In this document: piece after piece, positions 52,743 through 62,662 of the stretch
Layout of the letters: each line of letters starts with the position of its first letter
How positions within the stretch are numbered: position 1 is the stretch's first letter
Source: Streptomyces angustmyceticus
Lineage (GTDB): Bacteria; Actinomycetota; Actinomycetes; Streptomycetales; Streptomycetaceae
Assembly: GCF_019933235.1 (NCBI RefSeq)
Contig: NZ_CP082945.1
Coordinates: forward strand, 3,224,001 to 3,288,000
Reading direction: 5' to 3'
DNA: 64,000 nt
Translations under genes and position numbers: made by a program
Notes under the pieces: generated by a model
Told to the model about the DNA's origin: nothing
What the model saw: only the letters and a program-made list of their open reading frames with translations
Database searches by the model: none

Positions 52743-54095
52743 ATGACCGGACGGCGCCGCTCCCTTCCCCGCCCCCTTTCCTCCGCCCCCGTGGTCCCGG
52801 CCGCTTCGGCGGCGGTGTGTACGGCGGTCCTCGCGTCCCTGCTCTCGGGCTGCGGCTCGCTCGCCGGGGCGGCGGACTCCGGGGAGAAGGCCCCGGTCAC
52901 GGTGATGACCTGGGCCCCCGAGGGCACCAGAGCGACCAATATGCCGGGCATGCCGGCCATGGCGCAGGCCTACGCCCGCTGGGTCAATTCCCGCGGCGGC
53001 ATCCGGGGCCACCACCTGAGGGTGCTGACCTGCAACGAGCACAACGACTCGGTGACCGCGGCGCACTGCGCCCAGCGCGCGGTGGACGAGGGCGCCGTCG
53101 CCGTCGTCGGCTCGTACAGCCAGTTCGGGCGCTCGTTCATGTCGCCGCTGGAGGTCAAGGGCATCCCCTTCATCGGCGGCTACGGCGCCTCGGACGAGGA
53201 GTTCGAGAGCCCGCTGTCCTACCCCGTCAACGGCGGGCAGGCCTCGCTGCTCGCCGGGAACGGCCGGCAGCTGGCGCGCGACTGCAGCCGGGTGGCGCTG
53301 GTCCGGCCGGACAGCATCCAGGGCGACCAGATGCCGTCGCTGCTCAACTCCGGCCTGCAGAGCGGCCATCGGCACCCGGTCAAGGACATCAAGGCGCCCG
53401 AGGACGGCACCGACTACTCCTCCGCGGTGAACCGCGCGCTGGACGGTGTGGGCGCCGACCCGGCCGTCTTCGGCACCTCGGCGAACGGCGGCAAGGCGCC
53501 CGGCTCCTGTGTCACGGCCTCGCTCGGCGATCACACGGACGCGTTCTTCGACTCGTTCCGGCGGCTGCAGGAGGACAGCCCCAAGGTGCGGGTCGCCTCC
53601 GTCCTGGGCAGCGTCGGCCAGTCGCTGCTGAACCGTACGGGCGGCAGCGCCGGGCCGCTGGAGGACGCGGACATCACCGGCTGGTACCCGGTCGCGCACG
53701 ATCCGCGCTGGCAGCCGATGCGCAAGGTCATCAACGACTTCGCCTTCGACGACAACCGCATCGACCCGGCCGACCAGGGCGTCCAGACGACCTGGATCGC
53801 CTACACCGTGCTGCGCGCCCTGATCGGGCAGCTCGACGACGCGGGCGTCGACGACATCACCCCGCACGCCCTGCAGACGACGCTGGACCGCGGCGACCGG
53901 GCCATCGACACCGGCGGGCTGACCCCGAAGCTGCGCTGGCGGGACGACGACCTGCTCGCCGTCCAGGACTTCCCGCGCATCGTGAACGCGATGGTGACCT
54001 ACCAGGTCGTCAGGGACGGCGAGCTGACCGCCGCCAAGGACGGCTTCGTGAACGTCACCAAAACGCTGGAGCGGCGGCGCACCGACGACGGCTGA
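52743..54095 (+). CDS. ABC-type branched-chain amino-acid-like substrate-binding lipoprotein
   Basis: This 450-aa protein has a lipoprotein signal peptide with a lipobox (SLLSGCGS, acylated Cys near residue 38), followed by a periplasmic-binding-protein fold of the Leu/Ile/Val type: PVTVMTWAPEGT, AQAYARWVNSRGGIRGHHLRV, and VGSYSQFGRSFMSPLEVKGIPFIGGYG. It would bind a small polar ligand at the outer face of the membrane. No permease or ATPase gene is adjacent on this strand, so it is an orphan receptor. The ATG at 52743 gives the proper signal peptide; a longer frame exists. Confidence 0.85.
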   Translation: MTGRRRSLPRPLSSAPVVPAASAAVCTAVLASLLSGCGSLAGAADSGEKAPVTVMTWAPEGTRATNMPGMPAMAQAYARWVNSRGGIRGHHLRVLTCNEHNDSVTAAHCAQRAVDEGAVAVVGSYSQFGRSFMSPLEVKGIPFIGGYGASDEEFESPLSYPVNGGQASLLAGNGRQLARDCSRVALVRPDSIQGDQMPSLLNSGLQSGHRHPVKDIKAPEDGTDYSSAVNRALDGVGADPAVFGTSANGGKAPGSCVTASLGDHTDAFFDSFRRLQEDSPKVRVASVLGSVGQSLLNRTGGSAGPLEDADITGWYPVAHDPRWQPMRKVINDFAFDDNRIDPADQGVQTTWIAYTVLRALIGQLDDAGVDDITPHALQTTLDRGDRAIDTGGLTPKLRWRDDDLLAVQDFPRIVNAMVTYQVVRDGELTAAKDGFVNVTKTLERRRTDDG

Positions 54096-54161
54096 GCCGC
54101 GCGGGCCCGGACAGCGGGCGGGCGGGGCGTGCGGCAAGGTGGCGCCCGCCCCCTGGGCGGC

Positions 54162-56048
54162 TCAGAGCTGTTCGGGGCGGCGCTCGGTCAGCCCGTACTT
54201 CTTGGCGAGCGGGTTCCACAGCTGCGCCGCCTGCCGCTTGGCGGTGGTGGCCTGGCCGCTGGCCGCGTTGCCCTGGGCGGTCTGCCTGCTGAGCCGGGCC
54301 TTGCCCTTGTGGCAGCCCTTCTTGCTGCCGACCTGGCCGGCCCAGGCCGCGTAGTGGTTGTCCGCGGCCGCCGAGGACTGCCAGGCCTTGGTCAGCGCGG
54401 CGGTCAGCTGGTCGTGCTGCGGGATCTTGTCGACGGGCAGCTGCTGCAGCCGCTTGACCAGGTCGTTGCGCTGGCCGGCCGCGGCCCGCAGGTCCTTGGC
54501 CGCGCCGCCGAGGTTGCTGCAGGTCTTGATGCCGTTGACGGCGCCGATCACCGAGGCGCGGCTGTTGTTGCTGTCGCCGAGCAGCGCGTCCAGGCCCTTG
54601 GCCTGCTCCTGCGCCGGGTCGGTGGAGGGCTTGGGCTGCTCCGGGCTCTTGGCCGCCTTCGTCGTGCCGGACCCGGCGTCCTGCTTCTTCGCGGCGTCGT
54701 CGCCGCCTCCGCCGCTCAGCGCCCAGCCGAGGCCGAGGCCGGCCCCCGCGAGCGCCACGATGACGATGCCGACGATCACGGCCGGGGCGAGCTTGCGGCG
54801 GCCGCCGCCGTCGCCGCCGTCGTACGGGGCCGGCTGGTCGTAGCCGCCGCCGGGCGGGAACTGCTGACCGGGCGCCTGGCCGTACGGCGGGCGGCCCGGG
54901 TCCTCGAAGCGCGGGAGCTGGGCGGTGGAGTCCGGGGCGGCGGCCTGGCCGGGAGTGCCCGGTCCGTCGCGGAACAGGCCGTCGAACTCGGCGGGGGTGG
55001 CACGGTCGCCGGGCGCGCCGGGGCGCACGCCGTACGGGGGGCCGGGCGGCGGGGGCGGCGCGCCGGCGCCGACCGGCGGGATGAGCTGGGTGGCCTCGGC
55101 GTCGCCCGCGCCCTGGGCGCCGGGCATCGGCGAGGAGTGCGGCTGCGGCATCGGCTGAGCCTGCGGCCGCTGCTGGTTCGGCTTGATCGCGCGCAGCATG
55201 GTGGTGGACTCGTCGGGCGTCTCGGGCCGCGAGGCCGCCTCGGGCGGCAGCGGCACGGCACCGGTGCCGCCGGACTGCGCGCCGATGGGGGGTATGAGCG
55301 CGGTGGCCTCCGCGTCGCTCGCGGCGGGCGGCAGCGGCGCACCGGTCTGCGGGGTGGCCCGCACCAGCGCGCCGGACGCGTCCTGCGGCTGCTGGCCGTA
55401 AGGCTGCTGGGTCTGCTGAGGCTGCTGGGGCTGCTGGCCGTACGGCTGCGGGGACTGCTGGCCGTTGCCGTACTGCTGGCCGTTGGGGTACTGGCCCTCG
55501 GGCGGCAGTGCGCCGGGCGCGCCCTGGCCGTCGGGCGCGCCGTGCGGCAGCAGCGCCGTCGCCTCGGCGGCCGACTCGGCCGGCGGCAGCGGCGCGCCCT
55601 GCTGCGGGGACGCCTGCTGCGGCGGGGCGGGCGGGGCCGGCGGCGGGCCCTGGGGCGCCGCGGGGAAGCCCTGGCCGCCCTGCGGCTGCTGGGGCAGGGC
55701 GGTCTGGGTGGGCTGGGACGCCTGGGACGCCTGGGTCGAGTGGTACGGCGCCTGGTCCGGGGCGTACCCCTGACCGCTCTGGCCGTAGCCCTGCGGCTGG
55801 CCCTGGCCGTACGTCTGGGACGGCCCCTGCTCGTAGCCCTGCTGTCCGGCGGGCGCCCCGTCGTACGACTGGGGGGCGGGGGCGGCCTGCTGGCCGGGGC
55901 CCCAGGGCTGGCCCCACGGCTGGCCGGCCGGCGGCGCGGCCTGCTGCTCGGGCACCCACGGCTCACCGTTGGCGGGCAGCACTATGCCCTCTCGCGCGGG
56001 ACCGGCCGCAGAATTCTGCGGGTCGTGACCCTGTCCGCTCTGCGTCAC
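54162..56048 (-). CDS. Membrane protein with Gln/Pro-rich cytoplasmic region and repeated EAT-LIPP motifs
   Basis: This 628-aa protein has a cytoplasmic region of about 430 residues rich in Gln, Pro and Gly, one transmembrane helix (LAPAVIVGIVIVALAGAGLGLGWAL), and an extracellular helical domain of about 170 residues with two Cys (IKTCSNLGGAAKDL and GSKKGCHKGK). Three copies of an AEAT(A/Q)L(L/I)P motif (AEATALLPHG, AEATALIPPIG, AEATQLIPPVG) and a TTMLRAIKP segment look like Thr phosphorylation or FHA-binding sites. The GTG at 56048 follows TAGGAGT with good spacing. It is downstream of the XRE gene behind a hairpin and its own promoter. Confidence 0.8.
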   Translation of the reverse strand: MTQSGQGHDPQNSAAGPAREGIVLPANGEPWVPEQQAAPPAGQPWGQPWGPGQQAAPAPQSYDGAPAGQQGYEQGPSQTYGQGQPQGYGQSGQGYAPDQAPYHSTQASQASQPTQTALPQQPQGGQGFPAAPQGPPPAPPAPPQQASPQQGAPLPPAESAAEATALLPHGAPDGQGAPGALPPEGQYPNGQQYGNGQQSPQPYGQQPQQPQQTQQPYGQQPQDASGALVRATPQTGAPLPPAASDAEATALIPPIGAQSGGTGAVPLPPEAASRPETPDESTTMLRAIKPNQQRPQAQPMPQPHSSPMPGAQGAGDAEATQLIPPVGAGAPPPPPGPPYGVRPGAPGDRATPAEFDGLFRDGPGTPGQAAAPDSTAQLPRFEDPGRPPYGQAPGQQFPPGGGYDQPAPYDGGDGGGRRKLAPAVIVGIVIVALAGAGLGLGWALSGGGGDDAAKKQDAGSGTTKAAKSPEQPKPSTDPAQEQAKGLDALLGDSNNSRASVIGAVNGIKTCSNLGGAAKDLRAAAGQRNDLVKRLQQLPVDKIPQHDQLTAALTKAWQSSAAADNHYAAWAGQVGSKKGCHKGKARLSRQTAQGNAASGQATTAKRQAAQLWNPLAKKYGLTERRPEQL

Positions 56049-56160
56049 CGTGACTCCTACCAACGTGCAGACCTACGGAATCGTCGGCTGCACGCTACCG
56101 GGTCGCAGCAACGTTCGACCACGTCGCCTGGTCACCACCCCCGCCCGCCCCCGCAACGCA

Positions 56161-56190
56161 CCGGGCGGGCCCTGCCCGCGGCCCGCCCGG
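56161..56190 (-). terminator. Hairpin downstream of the XRE regulator gene
   Basis: A perfect 11-bp stem, CCGGGCGGGCC (56161-56171) and 56180-56190, 8-nt loop. It lies between the XRE stop and the promoter region of the downstream membrane-protein gene. Confidence 0.6.
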
Positions 56191-56192
56191 CC

Positions 56193-56223
56193 CCGTACGA
56201 CAAACCCGACGCCGTACGACAAA
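56193..56223. repeat. Direct repeat CCGTACGACAAA upstream of the EAT-repeat membrane protein
   Basis: Identical 12-bp copies at 56193-56204 and 56212-56223, a period of 19 bp. On the gene strand they read TTTGTCGTACGG and lie roughly 90-120 bp before a possible TAGCGT -10 near 56098. Candidate binding sites for an activator. Confidence 0.5.
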
Positions 56224-56294
56224 GCCCCCGTTGTCCTCGCCCGCCCCCCACGGGGCCCCGCGGCGAGGCGTTGTTCACACCTCCCCGGACCGGC

Positions 56295-57689
56295 TCAGGC
56301 CGCCGTGGCCCGCAGCTCCAGCCGGGCGCTGAACTCGCGCACCACCGGCTCGTCCCGGAAGGGCTCCAGGCGCAGCTGGAAGTCCTCCAGATACTCCGCG
56401 CCGCGGTCCGAGCGCAGCCCGCTCAGCAGCTCCACCGCCTGGGTGCCGGTGTGGCAGGCCGCTTCCACCTCGCGTTGCTGCACCTGGGCGCCGGCCAGCA
56501 GCAGCAGCCCGATGGCCCGCCGCCGCGCCCGGCCCTCCGGGTGGCCGTCCAGCGCCTCCTGCGCACGCTGCGCGGCGGGCCCCGGCTGCCCCAGGTCTCG
56601 GTGGCAGTGGGCGAGTTCGTCGGCCAGATACGCCTGGTCGAAGTGGGCGATCCAGACCGGGTCGTCGCCCGACTCGGCCGTCGCGTCGGCGCGCTCCATC
56701 GCGGCGACCGCCCGTCCGGCCACCGCCTGGAAGGCCCGGCCGTCGCCCATCAGGGCGTGTCCGCGCGCCTCCGCCGCGCAGAACATCGCCTCCGCGCGCG
56801 GGGTGACATGGCCGCGGGCGCCCTCCTGCGCGGCGCGCGCGAGCTGGGCGATCTCGCGGGGGTTGCCCAGCGAGGCGGCGAGATGGCTCATGCTCGCGGC
56901 CAGGACGTAGCCGCCGTAGCCGCGGTCCCCGGCCGCCTGGGCCAGCCGCAGCGCCTGGATGTAGTAGCGCTGGGCGAGACCGGGCTGGCCGGTGTCGACG
57001 GCCATGTAGCCGCCGAGTTCGGTCAACCGCGCGACGGCGGCGAAGAGTTCCCGCCCGACGGACTCGCGGTACGAGCCGGCCAGCAGCCCCGAGACCACGC
57101 TGTTGAGGTAGTGCACGACGACCGGCCGGACGTGGCCCGCGCCGAAGCGGTGGTCGAGTTCGCCGAGCGCCGTGGTCATCGCGCGCACCGCCTCGACGTC
57201 CGAGATCCCGACCCGGGCGCCGGCGTTCCGGGCGACCTGGCTGTCCGCGCCGGTGATCAGCCAGTCGCGGCTGGGCTCGACCAGCGCCGAGGCCGCGACC
57301 GTCGAGCCGCTGAGGAAGTCGCGCCGCCCGACATCGCTGCGCCACAGCTCGCAGACCTGCTCGATCGCCCCGAGGACGGTCGGCGAGAACTGCAGCCCCA
57401 CCCCGGACGCGAGGTTCTTGCCGTCGGCCATCCCGATCTCGTCGATGGTGACCGTGCGCCCCAGCTTGCGCCCCAGCGCCTCCGCGATGACGGCCGGCGC
57501 CCGGCCCCGCGGCTGCTGTCCGCGCAGCCATCGGGCCACGGAGGTCTTGTCGTAGCGGAGGTCGAGACCGTGCTCCGCGCCGCACATGTTGACGCGGCGG
57601 GCGAGCCCCGCGTTGGAACAGGCGGCTTCCTGGATCAGCGACTGCAGCCGTTCGTTGGGCTGCCGTGCGACGAGTGGCCTGGCGGCCAT
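56295..57689 (-). CDS. XRE-family transcriptional regulator with TPR-like domain
   Basis: This 464-aa protein has an N-terminal helix-turn-helix (RLQSLIQEAACSNAGLARRVNMCGAEHG, then DKTSVARWLRGQQPRGRAPAVIAEALGRKLGR), followed by a long helical region with tetratricopeptide-like pairs (AQRYYIQALRLAQAAGDRGYGG and ADELAHCHRDLGQPGPAAQRAQEALDGHPEGRA). Such proteins regulate differentiation and antibiotic production in Streptomyces. The ATG at 57689 is preceded by AGGGGG with 7-nt spacing; the longer frame is unsupported. It is divergent from the primase-polymerase-like gene. Confidence 0.88.
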   Translation of the reverse strand: MAARPLVARQPNERLQSLIQEAACSNAGLARRVNMCGAEHGLDLRYDKTSVARWLRGQQPRGRAPAVIAEALGRKLGRTVTIDEIGMADGKNLASGVGLQFSPTVLGAIEQVCELWRSDVGRRDFLSGSTVAASALVEPSRDWLITGADSQVARNAGARVGISDVEAVRAMTTALGELDHRFGAGHVRPVVVHYLNSVVSGLLAGSYRESVGRELFAAVARLTELGGYMAVDTGQPGLAQRYYIQALRLAQAAGDRGYGGYVLAASMSHLAASLGNPREIAQLARAAQEGARGHVTPRAEAMFCAAEARGHALMGDGRAFQAVAGRAVAAMERADATAESGDDPVWIAHFDQAYLADELAHCHRDLGQPGPAAQRAQEALDGHPEGRARRRAIGLLLLAGAQVQQREVEAACHTGTQAVELLSGLRSDRGAEYLEDFQLRLEPFRDEPVVREFSARLELRATAA

Positions 57690-58138
57690 GCTTGTACCCC
57701 CTGTGTACCGCGGCGCGTTCACCGGCGAACGCCGTTCCTCGTGATCGATTCCCCGTGAATATGCCGGATATCCGAGAGATCCGGGATATGCGCGATAGGA
57801 GAGATCGGAGTGATACGCACTTTGCAGCGGATGCTCGGTTGTGAGCGTTTTGGGGCCTGTCCGGAGCATCCCGGTGCGAAGCGCTCGTTCACGAGGAGGG
57901 CGGGTGCGCGGTGCCGTGCACGGATCACGGCGCCGCCGTGCCCGGCTCCCCCCGGGTGCACTGCGGGCTGCCGCCGGGCGGCCTCTCCGCCCGTCACGCA
58001 GGTGGCTACCCGCTCCTCGGGCCCCGCCCGCACACGCGCCCCCGCCGGTGCACCCATGCGCCCCACGTGCGAGAACGATGCGCCGGGGGTGCGGCCGCCG
58101 CCCCGTAACCCTTGGTGACGGCGGGAGTTGTCCCGTGC
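57690..58138. other. Divergent intergenic region with palindromes and a possible small ORF
   Basis: This region of about 450 bp contains the palindrome CGGATATCCG (57765-57774) with related GATCCGGGATAT and GGAGAGATCGG segments, possibly operator sites for the XRE regulator. A GTG-initiated frame of 102 codons at 57810-58118 has an AGGAGA ribosome site 7 nt upstream but poor codon bias; see findings. Confidence 0.45.
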
Positions 58139-58810
58139 GTGGAAGAGACCATCACCGTCACAGGAGCCCCGCAGATCCCCCAGCAGCGCGGCGAACAGCT
58201 GCTGGACACCGCGGTGCGTTACGCGGAGGAACGGCACTGGGACGTGTTCCCGGGCGCATGGCTGGAGCACGACGGGAGGACGCCGCGCTGCTCGTGCGGC
58301 GCCGGTGACTGCGCAGCGCCCGGCGCGCACCCCACCGTCCCCGACTGGGCCGGGCAGGCCACCGGCAGCGCGACCGCCGTCCGCCGCATGTGGAGCGCGC
58401 AGCCGCGGGCCTCGATCCTGCTGCCGACGGGCCGGTCGTTCGAGGCGCTGGACGTCCCCGAGACCGCGGGCTGCCTGGCACTGGCCCGGATGGAGCGGAT
58501 GGCGCTGCCGCTCGGGCCGGTGACCCGCACCCCCGGCCGCCGGATGCTCTTCCTCGTCCTTCCCGGCGCCTCGGTGAAGGTCCCGGCGCTGGTACGGAGC
58601 CTGGGCTGGGTGCCGGCCGCGCTCGATCTGATCTGCCGCGGCGAAGGGGAGTACCTCGCCGCGCCGCCGACCCGGGTGGGGGCGCACGGCTCGGTGCAGT
58701 GGGCGCGCCGCCCCACCGCCAGCAACCGCTGGCTGCCGGACGCCGAGGAGCTGATCAGCCCGCTCGCGTACGCCTGCGCGCGGGACGCGGCCGCGGTACG
58801 GGGACGCTGA
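58139..58810 (+). CDS. Bifunctional DNA primase/polymerase N-terminal domain protein
   Basis: This 223-aa protein matches the prim-pol N-terminal domain in layout: AVRYAEERHWDVFPGAWLEHDGRTPRCSCGAGDCAAPGAHPTVPDW, a Cys-rich segment with CSCGAGDC, and later LDLICRGEGEYLAAPPTRVGAHGSVQW. The usual helicase part is absent, and the catalytic Asp pair typical of active prim-pol is not obvious here, so this may be a derived, non-catalytic member. The GTG at 58139 was chosen by a GGGAG about 11 nt upstream; GTG 58115 or TTG 58112 are alternatives. It is divergent from the XRE regulator. Confidence 0.75.
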   Translation: MEETITVTGAPQIPQQRGEQLLDTAVRYAEERHWDVFPGAWLEHDGRTPRCSCGAGDCAAPGAHPTVPDWAGQATGSATAVRRMWSAQPRASILLPTGRSFEALDVPETAGCLALARMERMALPLGPVTRTPGRRMLFLVLPGASVKVPALVRSLGWVPAALDLICRGEGEYLAAPPTRVGAHGSVQWARRPTASNRWLPDAEELISPLAYACARDAAAVRGR

Positions 58811-58937
58811 CCCGGACCGTTCCGCTCCCCTTGTTCCCGGGGCCGCCGACCGCCCGGCGTCCCGTCTCCCCCGGTCGTATCGTGGGGCCGGACGGGGGTC
58901 AGGACGGCCTCTGCGGGGACGTCGGAGGGCAGCACCG

Positions 58938-59818
<881 letters not shown>

Positions 59819-59822
<4 letters not shown>

Positions 59823-61456
59823 GCACCGAATCCGCCACGGCGGCCGCCCCTCGGGGCGCCGCACCGTCCCTGACCGGCGTCTTCGTCCGGCTGAAGCTGT
59901 CGCTGCTGCGCAACGGGCTGCGCGGGTCCACCGGCCGCACGCTGGCGTACGTCGGATCCATCCTCGTCGGCCTGCTGTTCACCACGGGCGCGATGCTGGG
60001 GCTGCTCGCGCTGCGCGGCACCGCGCACGCCGGCGCGCTGGTGGTGCTGCTCACCGGCATCCTCGCCCTGGGCTGGGCGGTGCTGCCGCTGTTCTTCCCC
60101 ACCGGCGACGAGACGCTCGACCCGACCCGGCTGGTCATGCTGCCGCTGCGGCCGCGGCCGCTGATCCGGTCGCTGCTGGTTGCCTCGCTCGTCGGCATCG
60201 GCCCCTTCGTCACCCTCGCGCTGGTCACCGGCTCGGTGATCGCGGTCGCGGACGGGGCGGCCGCCGCGGCCGTGGGCGTGGTGGCGGTCGTCCTGGTGGT
60301 GCTGGTGTGCGTGTCGCTGGCGCGCGCGGTCGCCACCGCCTCGGTGCGGCTGCTGACCAGCCGCCGCGGGCGCGATCTCGCCGTGCTGGGCGGCCTGTTC
60401 ATCGCCCTCGGCGCCCAGGGCGTCAACATCGCCGCCCAGAAGCTGGGCCGGCCGGACGGCCTGTCCGTACTGGAGCCGGTGGGCACGGTGCTGCGCTGGG
60501 TGCCGCCGGCCTCGGCGGTCGGGGCCGTCGAGGACGCCGGACACGGCGCGTACGGGCGGGCGCTGGCCGGTCTGGCGCTGACGGCGGTGGCGCTGGTCGG
60601 GCTGTTGTGGTGGTGGCAGCGCACCCTGACCACCCTGATGACGGCCCCGGACTCCTCGACCCTCCAGGCGGTGGAGAAGGACAGCGCACGCGGGGCCGGC
60701 AAGGAGGAACGCGGACTCGCGCGCCTGCTGCCGGACGGGCGGACCGGCGCGGTCGTGCTCCGTACGCTGCGCTACGCGTGGCGCGACCCCAAGTCGAAGA
60801 TGGCGTGGGCGACCGCGCTCGGCGTCGGCCTGCTGGTGCCGGTCGTCTCGGCGGCGCAGGGCAACGGCAGCATCTACAGCTCCTTCTCGGCGTCCGCGCT
60901 GCTCGGAGCGCAGATGTACAACCAGTTCGGGCAGGACACCTCGGCGTTCTGGATGGTGGCCTCGACGATCGCCACCCCGCGGGACGCCTACGAGGAACTG
61001 CGGGCGCGCGCCCTGGCGCTGGCGTCGGTGGCCGTCCCGTTCGTCACCCTGGTCGTCCTCGGCAGCGCCGCCGTCATCGGGCCCTGGTCGGACTTCCTGG
61101 AGGTCTACGGGCTCTCACTGGCCGTGCTGGGCGCGCTGCTGGCGACCGGGGCGCTGTCGTCGGCGCTGTTCCCCTACTCGATCCCCTCGGAGAGCAACAA
61201 GAACGTCGCGCCGGGGCAGGGCGCGATCGCCTGGTTCAGCCTCTTCGGCGGGGTGCTGGTGGGCGCCGTGCTGTGCGCGCCGCTGCTGGGCCTGACCATC
61301 TGGCTGCACGTCGCCGGTCTGCACCACCTGCTGTGGGTGCTGCTGCCGGTGGGCGCGGTCTACGGCGCGGGCGCCGCGGAGCTGGGCCTGCGCATGGCGG
61401 CACCCCGGGTGGCGCGGCGGCTGCCGGAGATTCTGGTCGCGGTCAGCAAGGGCTGA
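59819..61456 (+). CDS. ABC transporter permease
   Basis: This 545-aa protein has about twelve hydrophobic segments (for example TLAYVGSILVGLLFTTGAMLG, VAVVLVVLVCVSLARAVATA, WFSLFGGVLVGAVLCAPLLG and HHLLWVLLPVGAVYGAGAAEL). This fits the ABC-2-like large permeases of actinobacterial exporters. PTGDETLDPTRLVMLPLRPRPLIRSLL is a characteristic cytoplasmic loop. It starts with ATGA overlap with the ATPase gene, so the two form one transporter. No regulator is adjacent. Confidence 0.9.
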
Positions 61457-61521
61457 ACCGACGGACACCGGCGCGCCGGGCGGCACCGCCCGCGCGCCGG
61501 ACCGGCGGACGGCGGGGGATC

Positions 61522-62397
61522 TCAGCCGGGCATCGTGGCCGTCCGGAGGAAGGGTTCGATGGCGGCGCACCAGGCGTCGGGCTGTTCCCACGGGAGCAGA
61601 TGGCCGGCGTCGGGGATCTCGGCGTACGCGCCGCGCGGCAGCACCCGGACCATCTCCATGGCCTCGGCGCGGCCGAGTTCGGCGTCGAGGCCGCGGACGA
61701 CGAGGGACGGGCAGGACACCTGGGCGAGTTCCTCCCAATGGGCGTCATGGACCCAGGTCTCGCGGGCGGTGAGCATCTGCCGGCGGGAGAAGACGGGGCG
61801 CCAGCCGTCGGACCGCTCGGCCATCACCTCGGCGAAGAACTCCCCGCGGGCGGGTCTGGGCCGCTCCAGCGTCGGGTCGTCCTCGCCGAACCACCTGCGG
61901 ACGTCCGCGAGGGTGGCGAACGGCACCGGCCAGGACCGGAACCACTCGGTCCACTCGCGCTGCGAGGCCGCGCCGAGCGCCGAGGCCCGCATGTCGCAGA
62001 TGACCAGCGCGCTGACCAGATCCGGTCTTCGGGCCGCTAACTGCCACGCCGTCAGGGCGCCCATGGCATGCCCGACCAGCGCGACCGGGGCGAGCCCGAG
62101 CTGCTCGACGGCCGCGATGGCGTCATCGACATACGCCTCGCGGTCGTACGGCCCGTCGGCGGGCTTCTCGCTGCGGCCGTGGCCCCGCTGGTCCAGCGCG
62201 ACGGGGCGATGGCGCGCGCTGAGGCGGCGCGCGGTGGCCGCCCAGTGCGAGGCGCGGCCCATCAGGCCGTGGAGCAGCAGGACGCCCGGTCGCCGCTCGC
62301 TCTCCTCCAGCCCGCCGCCGATCTTGGGCGGGTCGGTGAATTCCCAGGCGGCGAGGCCTACGCCGCCGACTCCTGTGACATCGATGCGCTGCACCAT
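61522..62397 (-). CDS. Alpha/beta hydrolase with a TTA codon
   Basis: This 291-aa hydrolase has the oxyanion region VLLLHGLMGRASHW, a substrate-entry Asp in VALDQRGHGRS, a nucleophile elbow GHAMGALTAWQ in which the usual Ser is replaced by Ala (GHAMG for GHSMG), an Asp region SLVVRGLDAELG, and a His in DAGHLLPWEQ. Lack of Ser or Asp at the nucleophile position suggests a non-hydrolytic or derived member. A TTA codon at 62038-62040 (in WQLAARR) implies bldA dependence. The ATG at 62397 is used because the -10 TAGTGT lies at 62435-62440. A LexA-like palindrome overlaps the promoter. Confidence 0.82.
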   Translation of the reverse strand: MVQRIDVTGVGGVGLAAWEFTDPPKIGGGLEESERRPGVLLLHGLMGRASHWAATARRLSARHRPVALDQRGHGRSEKPADGPYDREAYVDDAIAAVEQLGLAPVALVGHAMGALTAWQLAARRPDLVSALVICDMRASALGAASQREWTEWFRSWPVPFATLADVRRWFGEDDPTLERPRPARGEFFAEVMAERSDGWRPVFSRRQMLTARETWVHDAHWEELAQVSCPSLVVRGLDAELGRAEAMEMVRVLPRGAYAEIPDAGHLLPWEQPDAWCAAIEPFLRTATMPG

Positions 62398-62440
62398 GTG
62401 CCCTGGCACCCCCAATCGTCCCTTGAGCAGCTCCACACTA

Positions 62441-62456
62441 TCGAACCTCTATTCGA
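62441..62456. promoter_or_regulatory. LexA-like SOS box in the hydrolase promoter
   Basis: TCGAAC (62441-62446), 4 nt, ATTCGA (62451-62456), compared with the actinobacterial/Bacillus LexA consensus CGAAC-N4-GTTCG: one mismatch. It lies directly upstream of a -10 hexamer TAGTGT (minus strand, 62440-62435), where a repressor would act. Confidence 0.45.
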
Positions 62457-62628
62457 ACGCACCGTTCCGGCGCGCAATACCCCTCGTTCGAGTGACCTCA
62501 CTCAAGGATTGGCCGCGCCCGCCACGGGGAGACATCTGCCGGGAGGCGGGCCCTACCGGGAAGGGGGCCCGTGGGGGAAGACCCTGGGAGCTCGGGGCTC
62601 CGGGTCTTGGGTGGGGGACATGGGGAGG

Positions 62629-62662
62629 CAGGGCCCCGGCTGCTCGCAGCGCCGGGGCCCTG
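62629..62662 (-). terminator. Terminator hairpin downstream of the DtxR-family gene
   Basis: CAGGGCCCCGGC (62629-62640) pairs perfectly with 62651-62662 across a 10-nt loop. It lies between two minus-strand genes. Confidence 0.7.
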
